From: Methylocella sp.
GTDB lineage: Bacteria > Pseudomonadota > Alphaproteobacteria > Rhizobiales > Beijerinckiaceae
Direction: 5' to 3'
Assembly (NCBI GenBank): GCA_037200525.1
Contig: JBBCGG010000001.1
Coordinates: 335,526-399,525, forward strand
Length of the DNA: 64,000 bases
Position 1 is the first letter of the stretch, and every line of letters begins with the position of its first letter. The notes beneath the pieces were generated by a model that worked only from the letters and a program-made list of their open reading frames with translations, was not told the DNA's origin and did not search any database. Of the stretch, positions 28,108-36,905 are shown piece by piece. Made by a program: the position numbers and the translations under genes.

Positions 28108-28136
28108 TTGCTCACGACCCGGCTCGCAACCTATAT
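28108..28136 (+). promoter_or_regulatory. probable promoter of ftsY
   Basis: TTGCTC (28108-28113), 17-bp spacer, CTATAT (28131-28136), 70 bp before the ftsY start and just after the recF stop. Confidence 0.5.
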
Positions 28137-28205
28137 AGGTGCTAGGAAAGAACGACCGTCCCGGTCCCGAACAATTGCGGGACTTGATTTTGCGAGCGAG
28201 ATTCT

Positions 28206-29294
28206 ATGGCCAAAGACGATGACGCCGGGGATGCCTTGGCCAAGCCTAAGCCCGGCTTCTTCGGTCGCGTCTTCGGCCGCAAGGAAGCGCCGCCGCAGCC
28301 GGAGGTTTTAGAGCCAGCAGCGGCAGAGGCGGCCGGCGCTGAGGGGGCTGTGGCCGAACCGCCGCAAAAAGGCAGTTGGTGGGCGAAATTGCGCAACGGC
28401 CTGGCGCGATCTTCCAATTCGATTGGATCGGGCCTTGTCGCCATCTTCACCAAGCGCCGGCTCGATGGCGCCATGCTCGATGATCTGGAAGACGTGTTGA
28501 TCCGCGCCGATCTCGGCGTCGCGACCGCCGCCCGCATCGCCGAAATTGTGGGCAAAGGCCGCTATGACAAGACGATAGAAGTCGAAGAGGTGAAGGAGAT
28601 CCTCGCCGCCGAGGTGGAGCGCGCTCTCTCTCCCTACGCTCGGCCGCTGGAGATCGATCCCGCCAAAAAGCCCTATATCATTCTAGTGGTCGGCGTGAAC
28701 GGCTCGGGCAAGACCACAACCATCGGGAAGCTCGCGGCGCAGTTCTCGAGCGAAGGGCGGCGCGTCATGCTCGCCGCCGGCGATACGTTTCGCGCCGCCG
28801 CGATCGAGCAATTGCGCATCTGGGGGGCCCGGCTCGGCTGTGAAGTTCTCGCGCGCGAGCAAGGCTCCGATGCTTCGGCGCTGGCCTTCGACGCGATCCG
28901 AGCGGCGCAGGCGCAAAACACCGACGTTCTCCTCATGGATACTGCCGGACGCCTGCAGAACCGCGCCGAACTGATGGCCGAACTCGAAAAAATCATCCGC
29001 GTCATGAGGAAAGTCGATCCCGAGGCCCCGCACGCCGTGCTCCTCGTTCTTGATGCGACCGTCGGCCAGAACGCCATGAGTCAGGTGGAGATATTTGGCC
29101 GCGTCGCGGGCGTCACCGGGCTTGTCATGACCAAGCTCGACGGAACCGCGCGCGGAGGCATTCTCGTCGCCATCGCGGATAAGTTTCGGCTGCCGATCCA
29201 TTATATCGGCGTCGGCGAAGGCGCGGATGATCTCGAAGCTTTTGGCGCAAGGGATTTCGCCAGAGCGATCGCCGGGATGGAAACCGAGAGATAA
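28206..29294 (+). CDS. ftsY: signal recognition particle receptor FtsY
   Basis: FtsY is the receptor that docks SRP-ribosome complexes at the membrane. The 362-residue product has an acidic and Ala-rich A domain (to ~60). The NG domain follows with GTPase motifs: VGVNGSGKTTTIGKLA (G1), DTFRAAAIEQL (G2), DTAGR (G3), TKLDGTARGG (G4) and the closing GVGEGADDLEAF. It is complete, with a normal alphaproteobacterial length, and is followed by yciB after 35 bp. Confidence 0.96.
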   Translation: MAKDDDAGDALAKPKPGFFGRVFGRKEAPPQPEVLEPAAAEAAGAEGAVAEPPQKGSWWAKLRNGLARSSNSIGSGLVAIFTKRRLDGAMLDDLEDVLIRADLGVATAARIAEIVGKGRYDKTIEVEEVKEILAAEVERALSPYARPLEIDPAKKPYIILVVGVNGSGKTTTIGKLAAQFSSEGRRVMLAAGDTFRAAAIEQLRIWGARLGCEVLAREQGSDASALAFDAIRAAQAQNTDVLLMDTAGRLQNRAELMAELEKIIRVMRKVDPEAPHAVLLVLDATVGQNAMSQVEIFGRVAGVTGLVMTKLDGTARGGILVAIADKFRLPIHYIGVGEGADDLEAFGARDFARAIAGMETER

Positions 29295-29329
29295 ATGCTA
29301 AGATCAAGCCATAGAGAGGCCTTTTGAGG

Positions 29330-30016
29330 ATGAGCGGAACCTTGAACACTGTCCCCGACGCCGCGGCGAAGAAAAGCAACGCTCCGCCCCCCTGGCTCAA
29401 GCTCGCCGTCGAAATCGGTCCGCTGGCGCTGTTTTTCTTCGCCAATGCGCGGCCAAAACTGTTCGAACCTCTGGTCGCACCGTTTCTGCCCGAATCGATC
29501 CTGACGGGCGACAATGCCGGCCTCTTCACGGCGACTGTGGTTTTGATGGCGGCGGTCGTCGTCGCGTTGATCGTCTCGTTTGCGTTGACCCGCCGCATTC
29601 CGGTTGTGCCGCTGATCACCGCGATTTTGGCGGTTGGGTTTGGCGCGCTCACGCTTTACCTGCATGATGCGACCTTCATCAAGATGAAGCCGACCGTTCT
29701 CTATATTTGCTTCGGCTTGGCGCTGATTGGCGGTCTCGCCGTCAATAGACCCGTGCTCCCGATTCTTTTCGACAACGCCATGGCGCTGACCGAACGCGGC
29801 TGGCGCCTGCTGACCCTTCGCTGGGCCGGTTTTTTCTTTGTGCTGGCGGCGTTGAACGAAATCGTCTGGCGCACGCAATCAAATGATGTTTGGGTCGCTT
29901 TCAAATTTCCGGGGCTGTTTATTCTTATTCTTCTGTTCACTCTGGCGCAGCTTCCGTTCATCATGCGCCATAAACTGGACGAAGAAGCAGCGGAAAAAGC
30001 GCCGGAGCATTATTGA
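29330..30016 (+). CDS. yciB: septation protein A family (YciB/IspZ)
   Basis: This is an inner-membrane protein of the intracellular septation/IspZ family, linked to cell-envelope and division phenotypes. Several hydrophobic helices surround typical phrases: LAVEIGPLALFFFANARP, RRIPVVPLITAILAVGFGALTLYLHDATFIKMKPT, LNEIVWRTQSNDVWVAFK. ATG 29330 is taken as start; TTG 29324 is closer to the AGAGAGG site. The pairing with ftsY is common in this order. Confidence 0.88.
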   Translation: MSGTLNTVPDAAAKKSNAPPPWLKLAVEIGPLALFFFANARPKLFEPLVAPFLPESILTGDNAGLFTATVVLMAAVVVALIVSFALTRRIPVVPLITAILAVGFGALTLYLHDATFIKMKPTVLYICFGLALIGGLAVNRPVLPILFDNAMALTERGWRLLTLRWAGFFFVLAALNEIVWRTQSNDVWVAFKFPGLFILILLFTLAQLPFIMRHKLDEEAAEKAPEHY

Positions 30017-30067
30017 TTGCGCCTCAAGCTGCGATCTTGCCGTGAGGCCCATAAAAACAAACAAAAA

Positions 30068-30343
30068 TCAAAGCCGGTATTGTTGAATTCGGGTCGTGCG
30101 CAGTCCGGCAAGACCATGCTGATCGATCGACATTTGCCAGGACAAGAATTCATCAACCGTCAAAGTATAACGGCTGCATGCTTCCTCCAGCGAAAGGAGT
30201 CCGCCGCGGACGGCGGCGACGACCTCCGCCTTGCGCCGGATGACCCAGCGTTTCGTTGTAGGCGGCGGCAAATCGGCGACCGTCAGAGGGCTCCCGTCCG
30301 GGCCAATGACGTATTTCGCACGATGACGATTCATTTCGGCCAT
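30068..30343 (-). CDS. sciP: CtrA inhibitor SciP (DUF1153)
   Basis: The product is 91 residues, almost all one conserved helix-turn-helix domain: YVIGPDGSPLTVADLPPP, TKRWVIRRKAEVVAAVRGG, LLSLEEACSRYTLTVDEF and LSWQMSIDQHGLAGLRTT. In Caulobacter, SciP represses CtrA-activated cell-cycle promoters. Its strong conservation is a marker for Alphaproteobacteria. Monocistronic and convergent with yciB. Confidence 0.95.
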   Translation of the reverse strand: MAEMNRHRAKYVIGPDGSPLTVADLPPPTTKRWVIRRKAEVVAAVRGGLLSLEEACSRYTLTVDEFLSWQMSIDQHGLAGLRTTRIQQYRL

Positions 30344-30442
30344 AATTAAAACTCACGCAGACTGATCTTGATGCCGACAAACATAGACGGCGTGTTTTAA
30401 GATTTACCTAAGCCCGAACCGCGCCTTTGTTAACAAATCTTC

Positions 30443-30703
30443 ATGCCTGAACCGATTCTATTGCTGAAAACCTTGAAAATCATGCTCTTGCCGTATCAGG
30501 ATGAGACGGTCCGTGACGAGGCGTTAAGGAAGAGGGTTAGCGCCGCGCTTGCAGCAATCGTCCCGCCGATGAGATATTGCGGCCGCAAAGATTGCATGAA
30601 GGCGTCAAGACGATATATGAGGATGGACCGATCGATAGCCGGGCCCGATGCGAAAACTGTTCGCGCCGAAGCTTGGGCGTGGGCGGCGGACCAGGCGCGT
30701 TAG
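30443..30703 (+). CDS. small hypothetical protein
   Basis: This is an open frame of 86 codons starting MPEPILLLKTLKIMLLPYQ and ending AWAWAADQAR, with a Cys pair (YCGRKDC). It has no recognisable family. The ribosome-binding site is weak. It may be a minor gene or chance. Confidence 0.3.
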   Translation: MPEPILLLKTLKIMLLPYQDETVRDEALRKRVSAALAAIVPPMRYCGRKDCMKASRRYMRMDRSIAGPDAKTVRAEAWAWAADQAR

Positions 30704-30764
30704 CCCGGATGCTTGACTTTGGAAGCAAATAAACGCCGCGCCATTCGACCAGAGGGGACGGTTG

Positions 30765-32054
30765 ATGGCGGCCATGAGATCGAACGAGCGACCGACCATG
30801 AACCAAAATTCCGCGCAAGCGGCGAATCCGGACTTAAACAAGTCTTGTCTCAATAGTCTTGGTTTGAACAAGCCGCCGGCCGAAACTCGCGTCGTCGTCG
30901 CGCTCTCTGGCGGCGTCGATTCCTCGGTGGTGGCGGCGCTGCTGAAAGAGCAAGGCTATGACGTCATAGCCGTCACCATGCAGCTTTACGATCATGGCGA
31001 GGCGATCCACCGCAAAGGCGCATGCTGCGCCGGGCAGGACATCCATGACGCGCGTCTTGTGGCCTCCCGTCTTGGGATCCCCCATTATGTGCTGGACTAC
31101 GAAGAACGTTTTCGCGAGAAGGTCATCAATCCTTTCGCGCAAAGTTATGTAGCGGGCGAGACGCCGATCCCTTGCGTATCCTGCAACAGCGAAATCAAAT
31201 TCGCCGATCTGTTCGAGACCGCGATGGACCTCGGGGCGGATGTCCTCGCCACCGGCCATTATGGCTCTACGAAATGCGATGAGACCGGTCATCGCGCGCT
31301 CTACCGCGCCTTTGACGCCACCCGCGACCAAACCTATTTCCTGTTTGCGACGACCAAGCCGCAACTCGAGCTTTTGCGCTTTCCGCTCGGCGATCTGACC
31401 AAGACGGAGGTTCGCGCAATGGCGCGACGGTTCGGCCTTGTGGTCGCCGACAAGGCCGACAGCCAGGACATATGCTTTGTCCCCAATAGGAAATACAGCG
31501 ATCTTATCGAACGCCTGTCGCCCGGCGCGGCTGCGCCAGGCGACATCGTGCATGTCGACGGACGTGTGCTCGGACGGCACGCAGGCGTCATCCATTACAC
31601 CATCGGCCAGAGACGCGGCCTTGGCCTTGGCTCAGTCGAGGCGGGCGCGGGCGAGGCTCTTTTCGTGGTCAAGCTCGACGCCGCGCAGGCGCGCGTAGTG
31701 GTGGGACCGCGCCAGGCCTTGGCGACCCGGGCGGCTCATCTGCGGTCCTTGAACTGGATCGGTCCCGGCGCGATCGAGGACCTTCACGGCGAGGGCCGCG
31801 AGATTTTCGTGCAGGTCCGCTCCACCCGGCCGCCGGTTCCGGGGCGTCTCCATGTCGGCGAGGACGGCGCTTTTGTTGAGTTCGCGCATGACGAGGACGC
31901 GGTCTCTCCTGGCCAAGCGTGCGTCTTCTATGCCTCCGATCAGCCGCAGGCGAGGGTTCTTGGCGGCGGTTTCATCAGTTCGACCGAACCTGCCCGCTCC
32001 GTAGTCAGGATTTCAAATGGCGCCGCCTTGCAGTCAGCCGGCCCGCTCCAGTAA
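30765..32054 (+). CDS. mnmA: tRNA-specific 2-thiouridylase MnmA
   Basis: MnmA thiolates U34 of tRNA-Lys, -Glu and -Gln. The 429-residue product has the PP-loop [17 protein letters not shown], the catalytic Cys pair in [12 protein letters not shown] and [15 protein letters not shown], and the GQRRGLGL beta-barrel segment. The start at ATG 30765 follows AGGGG; ATG 30798 is an alternative. The Asn/Ser-rich leader before residue 40 is not conserved. Confidence 0.94.
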   Translation: MAAMRSNERPTMNQNSAQAANPDLNKSCLNSLGLNKPPAETRVVVALSGGVDSSVVAALLKEQGYDVIAVTMQLYDHGEAIHRKGACCAGQDIHDARLVASRLGIPHYVLDYEERFREKVINPFAQSYVAGETPIPCVSCNSEIKFADLFETAMDLGADVLATGHYGSTKCDETGHRALYRAFDATRDQTYFLFATTKPQLELLRFPLGDLTKTEVRAMARRFGLVVADKADSQDICFVPNRKYSDLIERLSPGAAAPGDIVHVDGRVLGRHAGVIHYTIGQRRGLGLGSVEAGAGEALFVVKLDAAQARVVVGPRQALATRAAHLRSLNWIGPGAIEDLHGEGREIFVQVRSTRPPVPGRLHVGEDGAFVEFAHDEDAVSPGQACVFYASDQPQARVLGGGFISSTEPARSVVRISNGAALQSAGPLQ

Positions 32055-32198
32055 GCATTTTCACCGAAACTCCCCAATTTCGTTGATTTTGCTCTAGCGG
32101 GAACGGCTCGGCAGGTGCATGGATTCCCACAACAGGGTAAAAGTGAAGCTTAGTCCGCGCGGAGAGAAGGCTTCAGCGGCAGTTGGAGGGCGGAGCCC

Positions 32199-32912
32199 GT
32201 GAAAGAGGAAAACTTTCCCGGCCGGGCTCGGGCTCGAGCTCTGGACCTTCCCTACGCGCCTGCCGGCGGCGACGATTTCGCGGTTCTCGACAACAAGCAT
32301 GTCAAGACGTCCTACGCACGCTGGGCGCCTATCTACGATCTTGTTTTCGCGCTGGTTCTGAAGCCGGGCCGCAAAGCAGCGGCGGCGGCGGCCGAGCGTC
32401 CTGGCGGCCGCGTGCTCGACGTTGGCGTCGGCACGGGTCTCGAGCTGCCGATGTTCGACCACCGCACCAAGCTTGTCGGCGTCGATCTTTCCGAGCCCAT
32501 GCTGCGGCGCGCACAGCGGCGCGTCGGAGCCAAAGCGTTGCATAATGTCGAGGGCCTCATAGTCATGGACGCGACGCGTCTTGCCTTCCCCGACGCCCAT
32601 TTCGACGCCGTGGTTGCGCCTTATGTCCTCACCGTCGTGCCGGAGCCCCAAGCGAGTCTCGACGAACTCGCGCGGGTCGTGAAGCCGGGCGGCGAGATCA
32701 TCCTCGTCAATCACATAGGAGCCGCCGCCGGACCCCTCGCCTGGATCGAGGCGTGGCTCGGCAAACGCAGCGCCGAACTCGGCTGGCGGCCAGGGTTCCA
32801 ATGGTCGATCCTTGGCGATTGGATCGACTCGCGTCCCGACGTTGTTCTCCTCGAGCGTCGCAGGCTCGCGCCGTTTGGGCTGTTTACGCTGGCGCGGCTC
32901 AAACGGCTTTAG
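32199..32912 (+). CDS. pmtA: phosphatidylethanolamine N-methyltransferase (PmtA-type)
   Basis: This is a SAM-dependent methyltransferase, 237 residues, starting at GTG 32199 after GGAGGGCGG. SAM motif I is VLDVGVGTGLELPMF, then GVDLSEPMLRRAQRR, DATRLAFPDAHFDAV and VKPGGEIILVNHI. The preceding VKTSYARWAPIYDLVF is typical of the Rhodobacter-type PmtA that makes phosphatidylcholine. A ubiquinone-type methyltransferase is the alternative. Confidence 0.8.
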   Translation: MKEENFPGRARARALDLPYAPAGGDDFAVLDNKHVKTSYARWAPIYDLVFALVLKPGRKAAAAAAERPGGRVLDVGVGTGLELPMFDHRTKLVGVDLSEPMLRRAQRRVGAKALHNVEGLIVMDATRLAFPDAHFDAVVAPYVLTVVPEPQASLDELARVVKPGGEIILVNHIGAAAGPLAWIEAWLGKRSAELGWRPGFQWSILGDWIDSRPDVVLLERRRLAPFGLFTLARLKRL

Positions 32913-33023
32913 AGCATGATCCAGAGAAGTTGCAGACCTTTCGGATAAGATCACGCGCCAGAACGAAGAATAGACGGCACGATCCTCCGTTCAATTTGAA
33001 GGGATTATGCTTGCGGGTTGCGA

Positions 33024-33242
33024 TCAAGCAATGATGTCGGGGGTCAGCTGATCTTCGAGGAAAGTCAGGCGATCGCGCAAAATCAGTTTGCGCTTCTTGA
33101 GCCGCTGGATTTGCAACTGATCGACAACGCCGCGGTGAAGCAACGCCTCGATCGCAGCATCGAGATCGCGGTGTTCCTGGCGCAGATGTTCGAGTTCAGC
33201 CAGCAATATGGCGCGGTCCTCATTTCCCCCTTTGTCAGCCAT
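33024..33242 (-). CDS. DUF465 (YdcH-like) small protein
   Basis: About 72 residues from ATG 33242. It is a helical hairpin with a long heptad-like pattern (LLAELEHLRQEHRDLDAAIEALL) and the DUF465 ending IQRLKKRKLILRDRLTFLEDQL. Function unknown. A second member of the family lies 257 bp away on the other strand. Confidence 0.85.
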   Translation of the reverse strand: MADKGGNEDRAILLAELEHLRQEHRDLDAAIEALLHRGVVDQLQIQRLKKRKLILRDRLTFLEDQLTPDIIA

Positions 33243-33498
33243 GGCTTCAATCCCCAACCGTCAAAGCCAACGCGATGCTTCAACCCGCGCGCGAAAATAG
33301 GTCGGCGACCGCATTCGCGCAAGGCAAACGCCAAGGTCTGCGCGCACGTCTTCAGTCCATCTTCAAGAAATGGTCCAAGCGCCTTTCAAGAAATGGTCCA
33401 AGTGTTTGCTTTTACGTAATTTTGCACAAAACAATCCTTAAACTCTTCGTGAACGCGACATACTGTGCCAAACTCATTATGCAAACAGGGAGTTGTAG

Positions 33499-33702
33499 AT
33501 GTCCCTCGAAAATCACCTCGTCGCACTGGAGCAGCGTCACGATGCGCTGGGCAAAGAAATTGAGCAAGCTTTGGCTCATCCCGCTATCGATGAGTTGAAA
33601 CTGGCCGAGTTGAAGCGCCGAAAACTGCAGCTGAAGGATGAGATTGCGAAGTTGCGCGGCGATCCAGCGCTGCCGCCTTTGCATCAAAACATAATTGCGT
33701 GA
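33499..33702 (+). CDS. DUF465 (YdcH-like) small protein
   Basis: The product is 67 residues: HLVALEQRHDALGKEIEQALAHPAIDELKLAELKRRKLQLKDEIAKL is a clear DUF465 coiled hairpin. It is preceded by GGGAGTTGTAG. It is divergent from the other DUF465 gene, with which it shares the LKRRKL(Q/I)L(K/R)D core. Confidence 0.88.
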   Translation: MSLENHLVALEQRHDALGKEIEQALAHPAIDELKLAELKRRKLQLKDEIAKLRGDPALPPLHQNIIA

Positions 33703-34002
33703 ACTCAAGCGCCGCGCCATGCTTTCGCGCTATTATCTTAAATGCGTAAATCGACCGTGAAATACCTGGCATCGCCGTCGATTATTTCTATTCACTGTTT
33801 TGACGCTTAATCCGATCCGACGAGATCTATCTTTTCGGATGAGATTATTGCGCTCGTTTCACGAGGCGGCCGGCGTCGAGTCTCAGCCAAATATTATTTG
33901 GATCATACCGGTTGGCGCGAGCCATCGAAATCGGTTAAGAGTGAAAAACATAACGCTCGCCGCGTCCATGATCCACCTTCATGGCGAGATGGGATTGTGT
34001 CG

Positions 34003-34079
<77 letters not shown>

Positions 34080-34422
34080 ATAAATCGTTGAAAAATATAT
34101 TGTAATCGATTGATGTATGTCCGTGCATTGTTTTTCAGTCATTTCGCCGGATAGCCACCCGATAGCCACCGCGCCGAATTTGAGGACTTGGTGATTCGGT
34201 GACAGCTGCCGTGCGCCGTTCAAGGATGTACACGGCCTTCAAACCACGCCGACGTCAGTTTACGCCTTGGTCACCGCGAACCTTACGCGAAGCATGCCAT
34301 GAATCGCCGTTGTTCTCAATCTGTTCCTCTATCGCTCGCAGTTTATCACGTCCATGCGGGTGCGGGATGCGACGCTGAGGGCCCATATAAACACGTATGG
34401 CCAAAATTAATGGCGATTTATG
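34080..34422. other. gene-poor stretch after tRNA-Arg
   Basis: I see no convincing gene here. The short repeat ATAGCCACC occurs twice at 34,152-34,170. Minus-strand codons over the tRNA and this stretch give only the usual tRNA-antisense peptide. No second copy of the tRNA 3' end, which would mark an integration boundary, was noticed in the window. Confidence 0.5.
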
Positions 34423-34481
34423 TTGACCTTATTCACGTGATTTGTCCAATATCTGTGTACACAATACACAGATGTTGGACA
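34423..34481 (+). promoter_or_regulatory. promoter overlapped by a long palindrome, upstream of the Z1 gene
   Basis: TTGACC (34423-34428) and, 18 bp on, CAATAT (34447-34452) form a good promoter. Over the -10 and the start of the transcript lies an inverted repeat: left arm 34443-34459 (TGTCCAATATCTGTGTA) and right arm 34465-34481 (TACACAGATGTTGGACA), matching at 16 of 17 positions around a 5-bp centre. It ends 5 bp before ATG 34487. Its size fits a dimeric HTH repressor, possibly the N-terminal HTH of the Z1 protein itself. Confidence 0.75.
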
Positions 34482-34486
34482 GCAAG

Positions 34487-36826
34487 ATGGAACACGAAAT
34501 TCTAGGGATCAACGAGATAGCCGCTCTAGCAGGCGTTTCCAGCCAAGCGGTCGCCAATTGGCGCGTCAGGGCGGCAGATTTTCCTAAGCCGATGACCGAG
34601 CTAGCCTCCGGTCCGCTGTTTCGCCGCTCCCAGATTCGGGCATGGCTTAGGAAAAACAATCGCAAGCTCGCGTCGCTAGATTCGAAATCCTCCTACTACT
34701 CGCGTTTGAAGAACTTCCGGAACGACAACGACGAGCTGGCCCAATGTATCAATAAAGTGGTTGATCAGCTTGAGACCGCGACCAACTCCAGCAAGCCGGG
34801 CATGCTGCTCGGGCAAATTCAGTCTGGAAAAACACGTGGTTTTGTTGGGGTGATTGCGGCGGCGTTCGATCGCGGTTTTGACATTGCGCTGGTCGTAACG
34901 AAAGGCACCAAAACCCTTTCGGCCCAAACCGTCTCGCGCTTGAGCGATGACTTTACCGAGTTCATCGACGAGGACGAGTTCATGGTCCTCGATATTATGA
35001 AATTGCCTGGAAGGCTGACCCGAAGCGAACTTTCTAGAAAGATTATCGTCGTTGCTAAGAAGCAGAAGCGAAATTTGGAGAAGCTCATCGAGTTCATGAA
35101 GACAGAGGAAAGCCTGCATAATCGCAAAGTATTGCTCATCGATGACGAGGCCGATCTCGCAAGCGTTCGCTTCCTCAGGAAAAAGCGCGAGCAAACAATC
35201 AATCAGGGAACGATAGCAGGCCAACTCGACGAGCTCCGTGACTTAGCCGACAATGTTGGCGTTGCCTTTCTGCAAGTTACTGCAACTCCTTATTCGCTGT
35301 ATCTTCAACCTGAGGATTATGACGACGCTGCCGATGGCCAAAATTACGTGTTCAAACCAAAGCGGCCGGCTTTCACCGAACTATTGCCTATCCACTCAGG
35401 ATACATCGGTGGAAATCACTATTTCGGCGATCATGACGCGACGGACCCCCTTTCGAAATTGATCGTATACGTGTCCGAGCAGGAGCAGGACGCATTGCGC
35501 AGACCCGATCAGCGCAGGATCAGTGCCGATCGGGTTTTGGAGAGCCCAAACACCGCAGGTATGCGGCGCGCCATAACTACGTTTGTTGTCGCTGCCGGCA
35601 TTCGTCGCTGGCAGCAGAGCGAAGCGGGAGAGCGCGAGAAGAAATATGCGATGGTCATCCACAATGACACGCAAAAATCTGCCCACTCATGGCAAGATCT
35701 GGTGATTGATTGGATCTTTTCCGCGATAAGAAAAGCCGCGGAAGAAGATCACGACACGCTGCGCCCGATGTTTGATCAAGCGTTCGACGATCTTGAATCG
35801 TCCGTTGCTGCGGATGGCGGAAAAATGCTGCCGCGCGAGGAATCGTTTGAGGTCTTTATTGACGCGCTGTGCAACGACGATGTCCTTGTAGCAAAGGTCA
35901 ATTCCGACGAAGACGTCCTGGCTCTGCTCGATCGGAAGGCGGAGCTAAAACTCCGGACACCTTACAATATATACGTCGGCGGAAACATTCTCGACCGCGG
36001 CATCACGATCCCGAACTTGATCTCGTTCTATTATGGGCGAAACCCGAAGCTCATGCAGGCCGACACCGTCCTACAGCATTCGCGGATGTACGGGAATCGA
36101 GAACTGCGTGATATGGCCGTTACACGCTTCTACACTTCGCGCGCTGTCTACGACCGCCTATACACAATTAACGGTGTCGAGAACGCTCTCCGCAATGCGT
36201 TCATAACCGGCGCCAACGACCGCGGCGTTGTCTTCATCCAGACGGACGCGCAGCGGCGCGTTAGAGCCTGCGCGCCGAACAAGGTGCTACTAAGCGATCT
36301 GGTGTCGGTGACCGCCGATGGGATGTTGTTGCCCTCCGGCTTTGAAACCCGCGGCGGCTCGCATATGGGCGCAATCCAGGCAAAGCTGGAGAAGCTGATT
36401 AAATCGGAATGGCGCGACACTGGGGAATTTGTTTCGGTCGAACCGAAAACTGCTGTCGAAATTATTGATGTCATTCAGGACAGCATGGAGTTTGACGACG
36501 CCGAATTCGAATGGAACGCCATGCGGAGCCTTATCGATTACTATACCGACGCATACGTCGGCGGCGATGGTAACATCTTGCTTCACGTCGTGACAGGCAG
36601 AGAGTTGACGCGTGAAGGTTCTGGCGACAAATCAGGTCGTTCGATTCTTGGTACAGCTTTGCGAACTAAAATCTTGGACACGCCTCGCTCGAAGCCATTG
36701 CTTGTTTTACTACAGCAAGAAGGCGGGAAGGAGCGAGGATGGACTGCCCACCGATTTTGGTGGCCAATTTTCATCGCCCCAACCAACGCAGAGCCTTGCG
36801 TGTTTGCGACTAAGGTTGTGGCGTGA
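34487..36826 (+). CDS. HTH-Z1 domain NTPase (candidate defence protein)
   Basis: About 779 residues from ATG 34487 (ATG 34472 is inside the palindrome). Residues ~4-55 are a small winged-helix/AlpA-like HTH (INEIAALAGVSSQAVANWRV, then LFRRSQIRAWL). The rest is a Z1-type superfamily 2 NTPase: Walker A GQIQSGKT (109-116), Walker B LLIDDEAD (216-223), QVTATPYSLYL, and the Z1 hallmark VGGNILDRGITIPNLISFYYGR (~497-518) with LQHSRMYGNR after it. Z1 proteins occur in restriction- and defence-type loci. The HTH fusion suggests the protein also binds DNA sequence-specifically. It is followed by the DUF6119 gene after 79 bp. Confidence 0.85.
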   Translation: MEHEILGINEIAALAGVSSQAVANWRVRAADFPKPMTELASGPLFRRSQIRAWLRKNNRKLASLDSKSSYYSRLKNFRNDNDELAQCINKVVDQLETATNSSKPGMLLGQIQSGKTRGFVGVIAAAFDRGFDIALVVTKGTKTLSAQTVSRLSDDFTEFIDEDEFMVLDIMKLPGRLTRSELSRKIIVVAKKQKRNLEKLIEFMKTEESLHNRKVLLIDDEADLASVRFLRKKREQTINQGTIAGQLDELRDLADNVGVAFLQVTATPYSLYLQPEDYDDAADGQNYVFKPKRPAFTELLPIHSGYIGGNHYFGDHDATDPLSKLIVYVSEQEQDALRRPDQRRISADRVLESPNTAGMRRAITTFVVAAGIRRWQQSEAGEREKKYAMVIHNDTQKSAHSWQDLVIDWIFSAIRKAAEEDHDTLRPMFDQAFDDLESSVAADGGKMLPREESFEVFIDALCNDDVLVAKVNSDEDVLALLDRKAELKLRTPYNIYVGGNILDRGITIPNLISFYYGRNPKLMQADTVLQHSRMYGNRELRDMAVTRFYTSRAVYDRLYTINGVENALRNAFITGANDRGVVFIQTDAQRRVRACAPNKVLLSDLVSVTADGMLLPSGFETRGGSHMGAIQAKLEKLIKSEWRDTGEFVSVEPKTAVEIIDVIQDSMEFDDAEFEWNAMRSLIDYYTDAYVGGDGNILLHVVTGRELTREGSGDKSGRSILGTALRTKILDTPRSKPLLVLLQQEGGKERGWTAHRFWWPIFIAPTNAEPCVFATKVVA

Positions 36827-36905
36827 GCATTGATAAGACCATTGCGCGGAGCGGATCCGTCAATAGGAAGAAATATTGAGAGTATTTATTTAACGAGGGG
36901 GAGTC

